Source: JBJTUH01 sp044346175 (lineage in GTDB: Bacteria; Cyanobacteriota; Vampirovibrionia; Vampirovibrionales; JAJTHC01). From it: a stretch of DNA of 64,000 nt. The notes beneath the pieces were generated by a model that was not told the origin of the DNA, made no database searches, and was given only the letters and a program-made list of their open reading frames with translations. Position numbers and translations under genes: made by a program. Of the stretch, positions 44,818-53,436 are shown piece by piece. How positions within the stretch are numbered: the first letter of the stretch is position 1; each line of letters opens with the position of its first letter. The stretch lies in contig JBIIZQ010000004.1 in NCBI GenBank assembly GCA_044346175.1, positions 97,353 to 161,352 on the forward strand, read 5' to 3'.

Positions 44818-45936
44818 TTAGGTAAGGGGGTCAAGGAGTATACGGGGTTTTGGGGTTGGGAAGTCGTTAAGGACGGCTTCAGGTAGTGTTTGGTAAAACT
44901 TTTTTAAAGCCCCATGATAGGTGGAGAGTCTGATATACAGCCCAAAAATCCATAAAAATGCGTTGAGGGTCGTAAGCCCATAAATCGCAATATAGGAGAC
45001 CTGCCCTTGGAGTAACTGGCTAATATCCACCCACCACAATAACCATACCACGGAGCTGAGATGGAATATCCCCAAGAGCGTGAGAAGGACTTGGAGTCCG
45101 AAAGACCGTAGCCCATAATGTTGAAGTCTGGAAGAACGTTTGGCAACAAAGTCATAGCTAAGATAGGGTTCTGTTACGGCAATAACCGAACCAAACAAAG
45201 AGCGTCGCCAAATTAAAAGACTCATGCCTGTTCGCCAAAGGGCAAGGATGCCAAGCCCGAGCAGTAAAAAAGCCATTAAAATAAAGCTAAAAGTTTGCAT
45301 GACACCTGCGGTGCCTGCAAAGCTATTAAACACCATAAAGGCTATCACTATCACGATGGCAAGTAGTACCCACAGAAGTAATTGTGTGCCAATAATGCCC
45401 ATAAATCTTTCTGAGTACCATCGTATCAGTGCCATGAAAGAAGCCTGCTCATGGGGGACATAATCGCAGTGTTTCGCATGAGGACGATGCAATTGCCGGC
45501 TCCACTGCGTGAGGTAAATCACTTGAAGACGTAAAAAAATCATGCCATAACTTGTGACGGCTAGTCCTAAGAAAGCGATAAGCTTGAGCCAGTAGTCCCA
45601 AGGTAGTAGCCAATGACCCTGTGCAAGTTGTTCAGGAGCCATGGTCGCAACTTTTGGAAGTAACATGACAAGAGGCCCGAGTAGATTTTCACTGGTCAAC
45701 AGGAGGAGTGGTGCAAGTATCATGTAAAACAGCAGTAAAGGTACTGCTTGATAAGGCAAGACACTCTGATACCAAGGGGCATGATATACAGGGATGTGGG
45801 TAAGGTGAGTAGGCTCAGGGTATAACTTGCTTGAAGGCATGGTAGACTTACTTAAGACGAGAGAGAGGGAATGACTCTTTACAGTATCCTTGAAAGGCAA
45901 CTCATTTGCCAAGGCTTCCTCTTGTTGTGTTCTCAT
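44818..45936 (-). CDS. Multi-pass membrane protein, unknown
   Basis: 372 residues with about six strong hydrophobic segments (for example LLLFYMILAPLLLL and LLLWVLLAIVIVIAFMVF). No family recognised. The first ~30 residues are polar; MPSSKLYPEP at codon 33 is an alternative start. Alone between terminator and superoxide dismutase. Confidence 0.75.
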   Translation of the reverse strand: MRTQQEEALANELPFKDTVKSHSLSLVLSKSTMPSSKLYPEPTHLTHIPVYHAPWYQSVLPYQAVPLLLFYMILAPLLLLTSENLLGPLVMLLPKVATMAPEQLAQGHWLLPWDYWLKLIAFLGLAVTSYGMIFLRLQVIYLTQWSRQLHRPHAKHCDYVPHEQASFMALIRWYSERFMGIIGTQLLLWVLLAIVIVIAFMVFNSFAGTAGVMQTFSFILMAFLLLGLGILALWRTGMSLLIWRRSLFGSVIAVTEPYLSYDFVAKRSSRLQHYGLRSFGLQVLLTLLGIFHLSSVVWLLWWVDISQLLQGQVSYIAIYGLTTLNAFLWIFGLYIRLSTYHGALKKFYQTLPEAVLNDFPTPKPRILLDPLT

Positions 45937-46030
45937 CCTCTAGGATGGTAATACTTAAGAAAACCTTACAAAATGCTTGTCTCTACGCCCTCAAGCCTTA
46001 TGCTGGAGCAAGGCTTGATTATCCCCTGCT

Positions 46031-46058
46031 TTGCTGAAAGAATAATTATTAGTAAAAT
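46031..46058 (+). promoter_or_regulatory. Candidate superoxide dismutase promoter with palindrome
   Basis: TTGCTG, 16-base spacer, TAAAAT, about 150 bases before the sod ATG. The spacer contains AATAATTATT (46041-46050), a short palindrome in the style of Fur/PerR boxes, but too short to call. Confidence 0.4.
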
Positions 46059-46206
46059 GACATATTTTTCCACAAAGCTAAAACGTGTTAGGTTCATGAA
46101 CAGTGCTGTGCTAAGCCCTTTTTGTTTGCCTGATATGATGCTCATTTTTCTTTCTCTCTGTGTATCGTCCTTTCATCTGAATTGCTTAGTAAAGGCTTGA
46201 TTAACG

Positions 46207-46815
46207 ATGTTTTCTACCGCCACTGCACTGAAGCCCTATGAGGCTAAAACTTGGAACTTGTCACTTGAAGGGTTGTCTCCTACCCAGTTAGAGCAACATT
46301 ACAAGTTGTACCAAGGCTATGTGACGAACACCAACATTTTAAACCAGAAGCTTGCCGAATTATTGGAAGCGGGTCAAATCGGTACCCCTGAGTTTAATGA
46401 GTTAAAGCGCCGTTATGGTTTCGAGTATGCCGGGATGAGACTCCATGAGTATTACTTTGACAACATGACCCCTCAGGGTACAGCACTTAATCCTCAGTCT
46501 GCCCTTGCTGCAAAAATCAATGCGTCTTTTGGTAGCTTTGCAAATTGGGAAGCAGACTTCCGTAAAACAGGTGCCATGCGTGGGATTGGCTGGGCTGTCT
46601 TGTATGAAGACCCCACCAATGGTCGTTTAATCAACTTCTGGATTACCGACCACGAAAATGGCCATCCTCCTGGCTTTAATCCCGTACTCGTGATGGATGT
46701 TTGGGAACACGCTTACACTGTGGACTATAAACCCACAGAACGTCCTCTTTACATTGATGCTTTCTTTAAAAATATTGATTGGTCAGTGGCTGAAGCACGC
46801 TTAATCCACAAATAA
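46207..46815 (+). CDS. Superoxide dismutase, Fe/Mn family (divergent)
   Basis: 202 residues. Dismutates superoxide. The signature DVWEHAYTVDY gives two metal ligands (Asp, His); the other two are the His in LEQHYKLYQGYV and in GMRLHEYYFDN. The latter helices depart from the usual HHxxYVxxxN and HxxFW patterns, placing it in a divergent branch; metal preference cannot be read. No signal peptide, so cytosolic. Confidence 0.9.
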   Translation: MFSTATALKPYEAKTWNLSLEGLSPTQLEQHYKLYQGYVTNTNILNQKLAELLEAGQIGTPEFNELKRRYGFEYAGMRLHEYYFDNMTPQGTALNPQSALAAKINASFGSFANWEADFRKTGAMRGIGWAVLYEDPTNGRLINFWITDHENGHPPGFNPVLVMDVWEHAYTVDYKPTERPLYIDAFFKNIDWSVAEARLIHK

Positions 46816-46833
46816 GCTGTGTAAAGATAACGC

Positions 46834-46869
46834 AAAAGCCCCCTGTTTCTTTTAGAGTAGGGGGCTTTT
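46834..46869 (+). terminator. sod terminator
   Basis: AAAAGCCCCCT...AGGGGGCTTTT, an 11-bp stem ending in T; works in both directions and also serves mscL. Confidence 0.85.
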
Positions 46870-46933
46870 GGCTTGTTCTCAACAAGGGTTTAAAAGCTTA
46901 AAAGCATGCTTTAAGCCATTGACTCGCCTAGGG

Positions 46934-47266
46934 CTAAGCTTCAGGGGTGTCTGTTGAAGCGGTTTTTTTCAGGCTATTGACCCCCTTGACTAGTAAAAAG
47001 ACACAGAAAGCGATAATGATAAAATCAATAGTTGTTTGAATAAACATACCATAGTTAATCGCTACATCGGGCATGAGCGTGATTTTCAAGTTTTTAAAGT
47101 CTACTTTGCCCAGTAAGGCACCCATAGGAGGCATTAACACGTCAGACACTAAACTAGAGACCACTTTCCCTGTGGCACCTCCAAGAATAATCCCAACGGC
47201 GGTATCAACCATATTCCCTTTGAGGGCAAATTCTTTAAACTCTGCCATAATACCAGACATCATCAT
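46934..47266 (-). CDS. mscL: Large-conductance mechanosensitive channel
   Basis: 110 residues; pentameric emergency valve against hypo-osmotic shock. MAEFKEFALKGNMVDTAVGIILGGATGKVV is the family N-terminus in pieces with TM1, and FIQTTIDFIIIAFCVFLLV is TM2. A triple ATG at 47266 lies six codons before the canonical MAEF start, so the true start may be either. The C-terminal helix is short. Confidence 0.94.
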   Translation of the reverse strand: MMMSGIMAEFKEFALKGNMVDTAVGIILGGATGKVVSSLVSDVLMPPMGALLGKVDFKNLKITLMPDVAINYGMFIQTTIDFIIIAFCVFLLVKGVNSLKKTASTDTPEA

Positions 47267-47332
47267 GAGAAGGCACTTTCTTAAATAATAGATTGTAAAG
47301 AGGACGGGCTTGGAGAGGAATCCCCAAGGCAT

Positions 47333-47751
47333 ATATCACCTAATATATAGATACACACAAAGATACCCCTATGACCCTTTATATCGATACCGAGCTATTT
47401 CAAAGTTAAGTAGCTACACTAGGATAATCATGTTTTAGGGGACAGTAAGATAGCATTATATGCTTTTTTTATAAAAACATGCAAATAGTTATCATTGCCC
47501 CAAGGTAATTGCTTGAAAGATTAGCTGGACAGGAGCTTGAACACATGAGGCAATAGGAATAACGCCTTTTTTCTCACGTCATACAGATGCAGAGTCAGTA
47601 TCCATCTCTCTGTTATACTGTAAGCTCTCTGGATTCCGACGTAAGTCGGAATGACGGTACCTACTTTATGCAACCCGAGTAAAACGCAATAACAAAGCAT
47701 TCTCTAAAAGAACACCTTTCCTTCAATCAAAAGCTGGATGCCATTCATGGG
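47333..47751. other. 419-bp intergenic region with repeat element and possible small RNA
   Basis: No ORF. ATTGCC (about 47494) and GGCAAT (about 47549) could close a ~60-base structure ending in AACGCCTTTTTT, a possible small RNA with a T tail (47494-47572). The region also holds the inverted repeat at 47630. Confidence 0.35.
47630..47656. repeat. Short inverted repeat of the GGATTCC...GGAATGACGG type
   Basis: TGGATTCCGAC-gtaa-GTCGGAATGACGG. Intergenic repeats of this shape (ATTCC, variable stem, GGAAT with trailing GACGG) are scattered in many bacterial genomes, such as dRS3-like elements of Neisseria. Only one copy is in the window. Confidence 0.5.
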
Positions 47752-48198
47752 TTAAACTTTGTAGTCGGCAAACAAACTTTCACCCCAGTACCAAGCTCTG
47801 TGAATGGCTTCATCGCTCAGGTGTTCTTTTGTGGTGCCAAGTTGTTCACCTAGGGTTTGCACATCAATCAGCAAGCGTCCAAAATCTTGAAGCTCGTGTT
47901 TCATAACGTTTTCGGTGGCTTGCGTCTCACGGGGTTGACGAGCATCTACAGTGGGTGCCTGAGCCTTGGGTGCTTTTTCTAATACGGGGTCTGCACTGGT
48001 GGTGGTTTCAGCGATTGGGTTGCTTACTTGCGTTTGAACGGCTTGACGGAGTGTTGCAAGCTTGGCTTCAAGGGCTTGGAGTGCCTCTGTTTTGGGTGCT
48101 GTATTTGAAGTAGAAGTGGCTGGACGGGTAGAGAGAGGAAGGTGTGAGGAAGATGTGGAGAGGGAGGAGGAGGACTGACGGCGAATAGAGAGAGTCAT
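47752..48198 (-). CDS. Hypothetical protein with coiled-coil potential (148 aa)
   Basis: Ser/Thr-rich N-terminus (SSSSLSTSSSHLPLSTRP), a coiled-coil-like stretch (ALQALEAKLATLRQAVQTQV), an Ala/Pro linker and a helical C-terminus. No family recognised, no signal peptide. Codon use looks like neighbours, which supports it being real. Confidence 0.65.
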   Translation of the reverse strand: MTLSIRRQSSSSLSTSSSHLPLSTRPATSTSNTAPKTEALQALEAKLATLRQAVQTQVSNPIAETTTSADPVLEKAPKAQAPTVDARQPRETQATENVMKHELQDFGRLLIDVQTLGEQLGTTKEHLSDEAIHRAWYWGESLFADYKV

Positions 48199-48465
48199 GA
48201 GATAGTGCGTGTCTATGTGTTACAACAGCGTAATAAAAAGTGGTTTGTGTTGAAAAGGTGTTTCAGAATTGACATGAATGCGTCGAAAGCCTAATGAGGT
48301 CGCCATGGGCTTATCCTGCCCGATGACTAGGTATCGTTTTGATACCTATGCCCTGATATTAAGAGATATCACACCATGCTTGAAGTGCTTGTCTTGAAGT
48401 GCTTGTTAAGCAGGTTTTACTTTTTTAGAAGCTGAAGCTTAAGAGAGGTTTGAGGAGTGCGTTAT
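48199..48465. other. Intergenic region with TAGGTATC palindrome
   Basis: TAGGTATC-gttt-TGATACCTA (48328-48347) resembles the palindrome at the ilv promoter. GGTATCGA is also repeated at about 48561-48580. No gene seen here. Confidence 0.35.
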
Positions 48466-48666
48466 CTAATCGTACGTTTCTGCTTCAGAGTACCTTCTTC
48501 CTGATGATGGTTTTCTGCATAGCATAGACATCATCCGTGTAACCCGCCCTTGTAACCTGATGGTATCGATATGGTATCGAGTCTCAGCACTTTGTAGGGT
48601 ATGAACATCACGGGATTCATTCAATTGGATGAGTCTCTCAGTAGGTAAGACAACTTTTGAGGCCAT
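48466..48666 (-). CDS. Possible small protein (66 aa)
   Basis: Reads like a protein (MASKVVLPTERLIQLNE, then RLQGRVTRMMSML) but has no clear ribosome binding site and no recognised family. Confidence 0.3.
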   Translation of the reverse strand: MASKVVLPTERLIQLNESRDVHTLQSAETRYHIDTIRLQGRVTRMMSMLCRKPSSGRRYSEAETYD

Positions 48667-48761
48667 TTACTAAGACGCTCTTGTATTAAGCGTATTTTGT
48701 ATCAGGTATCGTGCTTGCCTTGTTTCGTTCTAATGCCCTTCTACTTTATGCTTAGTTGATA

Positions 48762-49028
48762 ATGAAAGTATCTTGCATGCCCCCTTCCTGTAAGCGTTTT
48801 AAACAACTTAAACAGTCTCCAGTGTCAAGGTCTTCCATATCTTTGAGAAGTCCCCTGAGACATAAAAAAATGACCTATGCGTTAGTGGAGCTTGTGATTT
48901 TATTGGTCGCTCCTGTGAGCTTTATTCAAACTGCTGTGATGTGGTCGCAATATCTCCATTTAGTGAACCATCAGGGCGATATGATGCGCTATACGGCAAA
49001 GCTTGACCATGTACTTCATGAGTTTTAA
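48762..49028 (+). CDS. Small protein with pilin-like hydrophobic helix
   Basis: 88 residues from ATG at 48762. After a basic stretch (LRSPLRHKKM) comes TYALVELVILLVAPVSF, similar to the prepilin helix GFALVELAMVVGIVG of the pilin at 59011, with Glu at the right place but Thr instead of Gly before the cleavage site. It may be a degenerate pseudopilin or simply a single-pass protein. A start at 48870 (MTYALVE) is possible. Confidence 0.45.
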   Translation: MKVSCMPPSCKRFKQLKQSPVSRSSISLRSPLRHKKMTYALVELVILLVAPVSFIQTAVMWSQYLHLVNHQGDMMRYTAKLDHVLHEF

Positions 49029-49363
49029 AGTGCCTTATCTGTAACAAATACGTTACATCTTGAGCCTTGTCTTCAGTTTCTCCTCCATATCACCGATACA
49101 GTATTTATCTGAAGCTTACTGCAACCGTGAAGCCAACTTAACCTCCCACTTTTGAAGAGATTACCTTAAGAGTGTGGTGTGTTTCTTGTCACGAGGTTTG
49201 TAGGTGTCACAGATAGGATAAGTGGGTCGATGCTTCCTAAGGATTGTGAAGTATCATCCTGACTTAAAATAAAGAGCCTTGCCTTGTCACAAAATGATTG
49301 ATGATGGGGTACTGTGTTCTGTTTTGCCAAGGATAGCAACGATACAACAAGGAGAGAAACACC
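49029..49363. other. 335-bp upstream region of the third flagellin
   Basis: GATGCTTCCT at 49229-49238 also occurs (minus strand, 29304-29313) ahead of the flagellin at 28282-29136 and may be part of a shared control site. No clear sigma28 box was found. Confidence 0.35.
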
Positions 49364-50224
49364 ATGATGGTACTTTACGTGAACTACAACCAGTCCTCAA
49401 TGTCTTCCCAACGCTTAATGGATGGTGTCCAAACAAACTTGGCTACCAGTATGCAGCGTTTATCCTCAGGATTTCGGATTAACAAAGCCAGTGATGATGC
49501 CGCAGGGTTACAGATTTCTGAACGTTTGCGCTCAACATTACGAGGTACTCTGAAAGCACAGGATAACGTTCAAGACGGGATGAACGTCATGAGTATTGCC
49601 GATGGTGCGTTAGGACAAATCACTGAAAACCTACAACGGATGCGAGAGCTAGGGGTACAAGCTGCCAATGACACCCTTGGTGCCACTCAACGAACGGCTA
49701 TTTTGGATGAAATGAATCAGCTTCAACAAGATATCACCCGTATTTCTAATGCGACTTCCTTTAACGGGGTGAACTTATTGGATGGTTCAGCGACCAATTT
49801 TAACGTTCAGATTGGTTCAGGGTCAACCGCTGCGAATGATGTCCTTAACCTCGCTACAGCGGCGGGTACAAACCCTTTTGGTGATATTGATGCTGCGGCA
49901 TTAGGGGTGGCTTCTGCGAACTTGTCAGTGGGTTCAAATGCCTCTGCTTTAACGACCATTGCCGCACTTGATACAGCCATTACAACCGTCAACTCACGTC
50001 GTGCAACGATAGGGGCTTTAACCAATCGTTTACAAGGGGCATTAAACAATTTACAGGTGAACTATGAAAACACCTCGGCCTCTGAAGCTCGGATTCGTAA
50101 CGTGGATATTTCAAGAGAAAGCACCCGTATGACGCAATTCCAAATTGCCCAACAAGCGGGATTGAGTATGCTGGCTCAGTCGAACCAGTCTACCTCTGCA
50201 GCCTTGAGTCTGCTCCGTGGCTAA
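49364..50224 (+). CDS. fliC: Flagellin, third copy
   Basis: 286 residues, close paralogue of the copy at 29617. SSGFRINKASDDAAGLQISERL and the NRLQGALNNLQVNYENTSASEARIRNVD end are typical; short central region. AAGGAGAGAAACACC before the ATGATG is the strongest ribosome site in the window, fitting a highly made protein. Followed by a strong terminator. Confidence 0.96.
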   Translation: MMVLYVNYNQSSMSSQRLMDGVQTNLATSMQRLSSGFRINKASDDAAGLQISERLRSTLRGTLKAQDNVQDGMNVMSIADGALGQITENLQRMRELGVQAANDTLGATQRTAILDEMNQLQQDITRISNATSFNGVNLLDGSATNFNVQIGSGSTAANDVLNLATAAGTNPFGDIDAAALGVASANLSVGSNASALTTIAALDTAITTVNSRRATIGALTNRLQGALNNLQVNYENTSASEARIRNVDISRESTRMTQFQIAQQAGLSMLAQSNQSTSAALSLLRG

Positions 50225-50263
50225 GTTGCATTTGGTTGAATGACTTCTTAATTACAAAGAATG

Positions 50264-50309
50264 AAACCCATGTCCCTGTGCTTTGTAGCGTGCGGGGACA
50301 TGGGTTTTT
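50264..50309 (+). terminator. Terminator of the third flagellin
   Basis: AAACCCATGTCCC and GGGACATGGGTTT arms with TTTTT following. Confidence 0.88.
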
Positions 50310-50785
50310 GCGTGGCATACACCCATAGGAGAGACTTCCTCAAGGGGATGCTCAATAAGGTACTTTCAATGTTACCTCATAAAAAATAGGCTTTCTAACA
50401 CAAGAGAACCCTAGTGAGGGTTTTATCTCTATAGCATGACACGCATGTATGGATGGATATGATGAAAGCCACGCTAAGGCATCTCTTATAGAGATACGTA
50501 TTTAACGTATCTTCTTGACTTACTTTCTTGGGCTGAAAGCCAAGCACTGCCTTGTTTACAGAATCATTACTTGCATAAAGCAAATAAAATTCTTACAATA
50601 GTGTTAGGTGCTTCTTTTGTCCAATGCAGTGAAGGCATACCCCGTGTCATGTTTCCTACTATCTTATGATGGGCTTTTTAGTCTATTGTGGACAGTATAA
50701 GAGTTCATCTTATTGTGGTGACTCTTGACGGCATAACTGTGTACTTCCTGAATTAAGCAGAAGGGGGCGTTCAAACGTTTCTAAC
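50310..50785. other. Intergenic region with small hairpins
   Basis: AACCCT-agtg-AGGGTTTT near 50408 and AGATACG...CGTATCT (50492-50512). No gene supported; the 62-residue minus-strand ORF here has no ribosome site. Confidence 0.3.
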
Positions 50786-51283
50786 ATGATGAGTATGTAT
50801 CCTATTCACCCACATCCCGCTTTACGTCACGGTTCTATGGCGGAGGAGTCCCTCTCAATGTACAAAAAACTTTTAGCGTTAGTGAATGCTTTTGTTTACT
50901 TACGTCAGGGGTATTTTAATCGTTATTACGAGGGTAAAATCCTTGATGTAACGCCAGATACGCTTACTATCCAAGCCTATAAAGAAGATGGCGTACCAGA
51001 TGCTGTTTGGACACTGTCTCTTAATACCATTACTGAATTCATGGTGGGTGACCGTGAGTTGGATGAACTCAAGATGCGCGTCTGTTTAGCTAAAACCGTG
51101 CATCATGAACAGCAACTTCAAGAAGATGAAATGCTTACCCAAACCACCACGACAACCACGACCATGCTCGACCCTGAGGTCGCCTTTATGCGTGGTAGTA
51201 CGGGGCGCCATACCCATACAAGTGCCACCACAGGTGAGGATGACCAGCCAGAGGGGCCAGACTCCCATTCCTTGCTCCTTTAA
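50786..51283 (+). CDS. Hypothetical protein with beta-barrel-like core (165 aa)
   Basis: ATGATG start. The middle (YYEGKILDVTPDTLTIQAY then VWTLSLNTITEF) looks like a small SH3/Sm-type beta barrel; the rest is charged, with a Thr run (QTTTTTTTM) and an acidic, Ser-rich tail. No family assigned. Confidence 0.65.
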   Translation: MMSMYPIHPHPALRHGSMAEESLSMYKKLLALVNAFVYLRQGYFNRYYEGKILDVTPDTLTIQAYKEDGVPDAVWTLSLNTITEFMVGDRELDELKMRVCLAKTVHHEQQLQEDEMLTQTTTTTTTMLDPEVAFMRGSTGRHTHTSATTGEDDQPEGPDSHSLLL

Positions 51284-51462
51284 GGGTGTAACCTCGTGTT
51301 TTAACAAAGGCTTACAAGTACGCTACTGCCTGTGATAAGGTAATAGCGTACTTGTGCTATAACAGACCTATCGTGGTTTTTGTTTATATTGCTTCCTTTT
51401 CACGTCTTCTCTTCATGTCTTCAAGTTTTCAAGTTTTCAAGTACTAAGGAATCTATTGCAGT

Positions 51463-52047
51463 ATGGTCACTGAGCTTATGCAATCTTTTTTTGACTCGGT
51501 CTTTAATCAGTTCAAAGTAAAACTTGTGGCGGGTGTACTGGCTCTTATGGGGACATTAGGCTTAGGGGAGTATGCCTGGATACAAACCACGCCTGAGTAT
51601 GCCATGGCACAGATGCTGCTTGCCCTCAAACATCAAAATATGACCGAGTTTAACCAAGTTGTGGATACGAAAAGGGTCATTGATACCAGCTTACAAGGCT
51701 TTCAAGAGAATCATCCTCTGCTTGGGAGTTTGGTGACATTGGGCAAAGGCGGTTTACGCACCATGGCGGAAGGGAAAATTGAACAGACAGTCACCTCGGG
51801 AACCCCAGGCACGGAAACGCTCCCTGATGCCGCTTGGCTTATTGCGACTGCTTTAAAATGGCTTCCTGACACTCCTCTTTACACCTTTAAACAGGAGCCT
51901 GTTGCTAGTACAACGGCAGAAGTTTTACACGGTACCTTTGATGTGAAAGGACAACATCTGACCCTCACATTTGAAAAATCGGGTGTTTTGGGAGCTTGGC
52001 GGATTGTTTCTTTAGAGGTCCCTAAAGTGACAAAACCTACCCCTTAA
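51463..52047 (+). CDS. Membrane-anchored protein resembling DUF2939
   Basis: 194 residues. One N-terminal hydrophobic anchor (VKLVAGVLALMGTLGL), then TPEYAMAQMLLALKHQNMTEFNQVVDTKRV, matching the DUF2939 pattern (TPY-A, helix, VD) by eye, and a beta-rich C-terminus. AAGGAATC upstream. Function unknown; it abuts the birA-like gene. Confidence 0.65.
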   Translation: MVTELMQSFFDSVFNQFKVKLVAGVLALMGTLGLGEYAWIQTTPEYAMAQMLLALKHQNMTEFNQVVDTKRVIDTSLQGFQENHPLLGSLVTLGKGGLRTMAEGKIEQTVTSGTPGTETLPDAAWLIATALKWLPDTPLYTFKQEPVASTTAEVLHGTFDVKGQHLTLTFEKSGVLGAWRIVSLEVPKVTKPTP

Positions 52048-52048
52048 T

Positions 52049-52822
52049 GTGTTAACTTCAAACGCTCTTTTCTTGGCTCATGTGCAGCCCCTATGTCTTG
52101 AAGCCCAGTGTGCTTTTGACACACTGGGCAGTGCCTTACACATGCCTATTGCTCTTGAGCCATGGCGGGTGTGTGCCTCAACCCAGGTCTTCGCTTGGGA
52201 AGGCGTGTCTACTCAGGAGCCGCACACGTTACGTGTTATTTGGACACCCGAGCAAACGCAGGGGCAAGGTACCCAAGGGCGCGTTTGGCACAGTACCCCT
52301 TGGCACACCTTGACCTTCAGTTTTGCCTATGTCTTGCCTGAAGCACATGAGAAGAACCACTCTTCACCGATGCACCATTGGTGGCAAACCACGCCTCTGA
52401 GTGCTTGGCTGATGCAGCAAGTACATCAGGCACTTCAGTTACAATGGGATGCCCATCATCAAACCCCTTGCCCTGTTTTATATAAACCTGTCAACGATTT
52501 GGTTGATACCCAAGGGTTTAAGTTAGCAGGTGGGTTAACAGAACATCGACGCTTCCCGTCAACGACCCCTCATGGGGTGCTAAGACACTGTTATGTGATG
52601 GGGGTTGGTTTAAATGTGTGGGCGTTACAAACCCCTCTGGTTGATGCACGTCATACGCCACAGGCACTGGCAACCCTTTGGAAAGCCTCAGGGCAACCCT
52701 TCCCCTTTGGTGATACGCCAACGCCTCAAGGTTTGTTACGGATGCTCCAATATCTTGTAGTGCATCTTTCACAACGCCTCCCTCAAGTAACGCACCCTTA
52801 CATAGACACAAAATCCCTTTAA
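52049..52822 (+). CDS. birA: BirA-like biotin--protein ligase, degenerate motifs
   Basis: 257 residues. The order STQVFAWE, QTQGQGTQGRVWHS, LTFSF and KPVNDLV...KLAGGLTEH matches biotin ligase (usual SSTN, GRGRxGRxW, KWPNDL, KxxGIL). The GRGR biotinyl-AMP loop reads GQGTQGR and KWPND reads KPVND, so activity may be altered. No N-terminal DNA-binding domain, hence no repressor role. GTG start at 52049, two bases after the previous stop. Confidence 0.75.
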   Translation: MLTSNALFLAHVQPLCLEAQCAFDTLGSALHMPIALEPWRVCASTQVFAWEGVSTQEPHTLRVIWTPEQTQGQGTQGRVWHSTPWHTLTFSFAYVLPEAHEKNHSSPMHHWWQTTPLSAWLMQQVHQALQLQWDAHHQTPCPVLYKPVNDLVDTQGFKLAGGLTEHRRFPSTTPHGVLRHCYVMGVGLNVWALQTPLVDARHTPQALATLWKASGQPFPFGDTPTPQGLLRMLQYLVVHLSQRLPQVTHPYIDTKSL

Positions 52823-52919
52823 AGGGGGAGGTGTCTCTAAGGTGTGTTTATGGTAGCATAGGAATAATTTTAGTGTATGGTGTTTTTAAAATGTTCTGCA
52901 TCCAGAAAGACTAACCTCC

Positions 52920-53285
52920 GTGAGATTTGCACTTCAAGGATTCCCCCTCTTTTTCTATTTGGTGATGCTCTGTGGTGTGCTTGCCTTTACGATGCTGATT
53001 GTTTCCCGCTTGGTTCAGATTCAGCGTCCAACCCCTTTGAAAATGTTACCCTATGAGTCGGGTATGCTTCCTTATGGGGATGCTCGGATTAACTTTGATA
53101 TTAAGTTCTACTTGTATGCCTTGCTCTTTATTTTGTTTGACATTGAAACCATTTTCCTCTTTCCTTGGGCGTTAAGTCTTGAGAAGGTGGGGCTACTAGG
53201 CTTGATAGAAGTCTTGATTTTCGTTGCGATTCTTTTTGCAGGTTTGGTATACGCTTGGCGTAAAGATGCTTTACGTTGGGAATAA
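52920..53285 (+). CDS. nuoA: NADH-quinone oxidoreductase subunit A
   Basis: 121 residues, three TM helices. KMLPYESGMLPYGDARINFDIKFYLYALLFILFDIE in pieces is the conserved NuoA/NdhC loop and TM2. GTG start. First gene of the nuoABCDHI cluster. Confidence 0.95.
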   Translation: MRFALQGFPLFFYLVMLCGVLAFTMLIVSRLVQIQRPTPLKMLPYESGMLPYGDARINFDIKFYLYALLFILFDIETIFLFPWALSLEKVGLLGLIEVLIFVAILFAGLVYAWRKDALRWE

Positions 53286-53436
53286 GTTTGCGTTTGTTGA
53301 CTGATTGGCTCGCTGGCGTTTTGAATTGCGTCTTTAAAGGTGTTTTGGCGCTTAGTTGATTTAAATCGTACGGTTGATGCTTCGCTTACCTGTTTTTCTG
53401 ATGTTACCCAATTTTTCAGAAAGTTATCTTTCACTC

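Noticed and set aside
47494..47572. 4.5S/SRP RNA
   Set aside because: The conserved GGAAGCAGCC-type tip motif of SRP RNA is absent.
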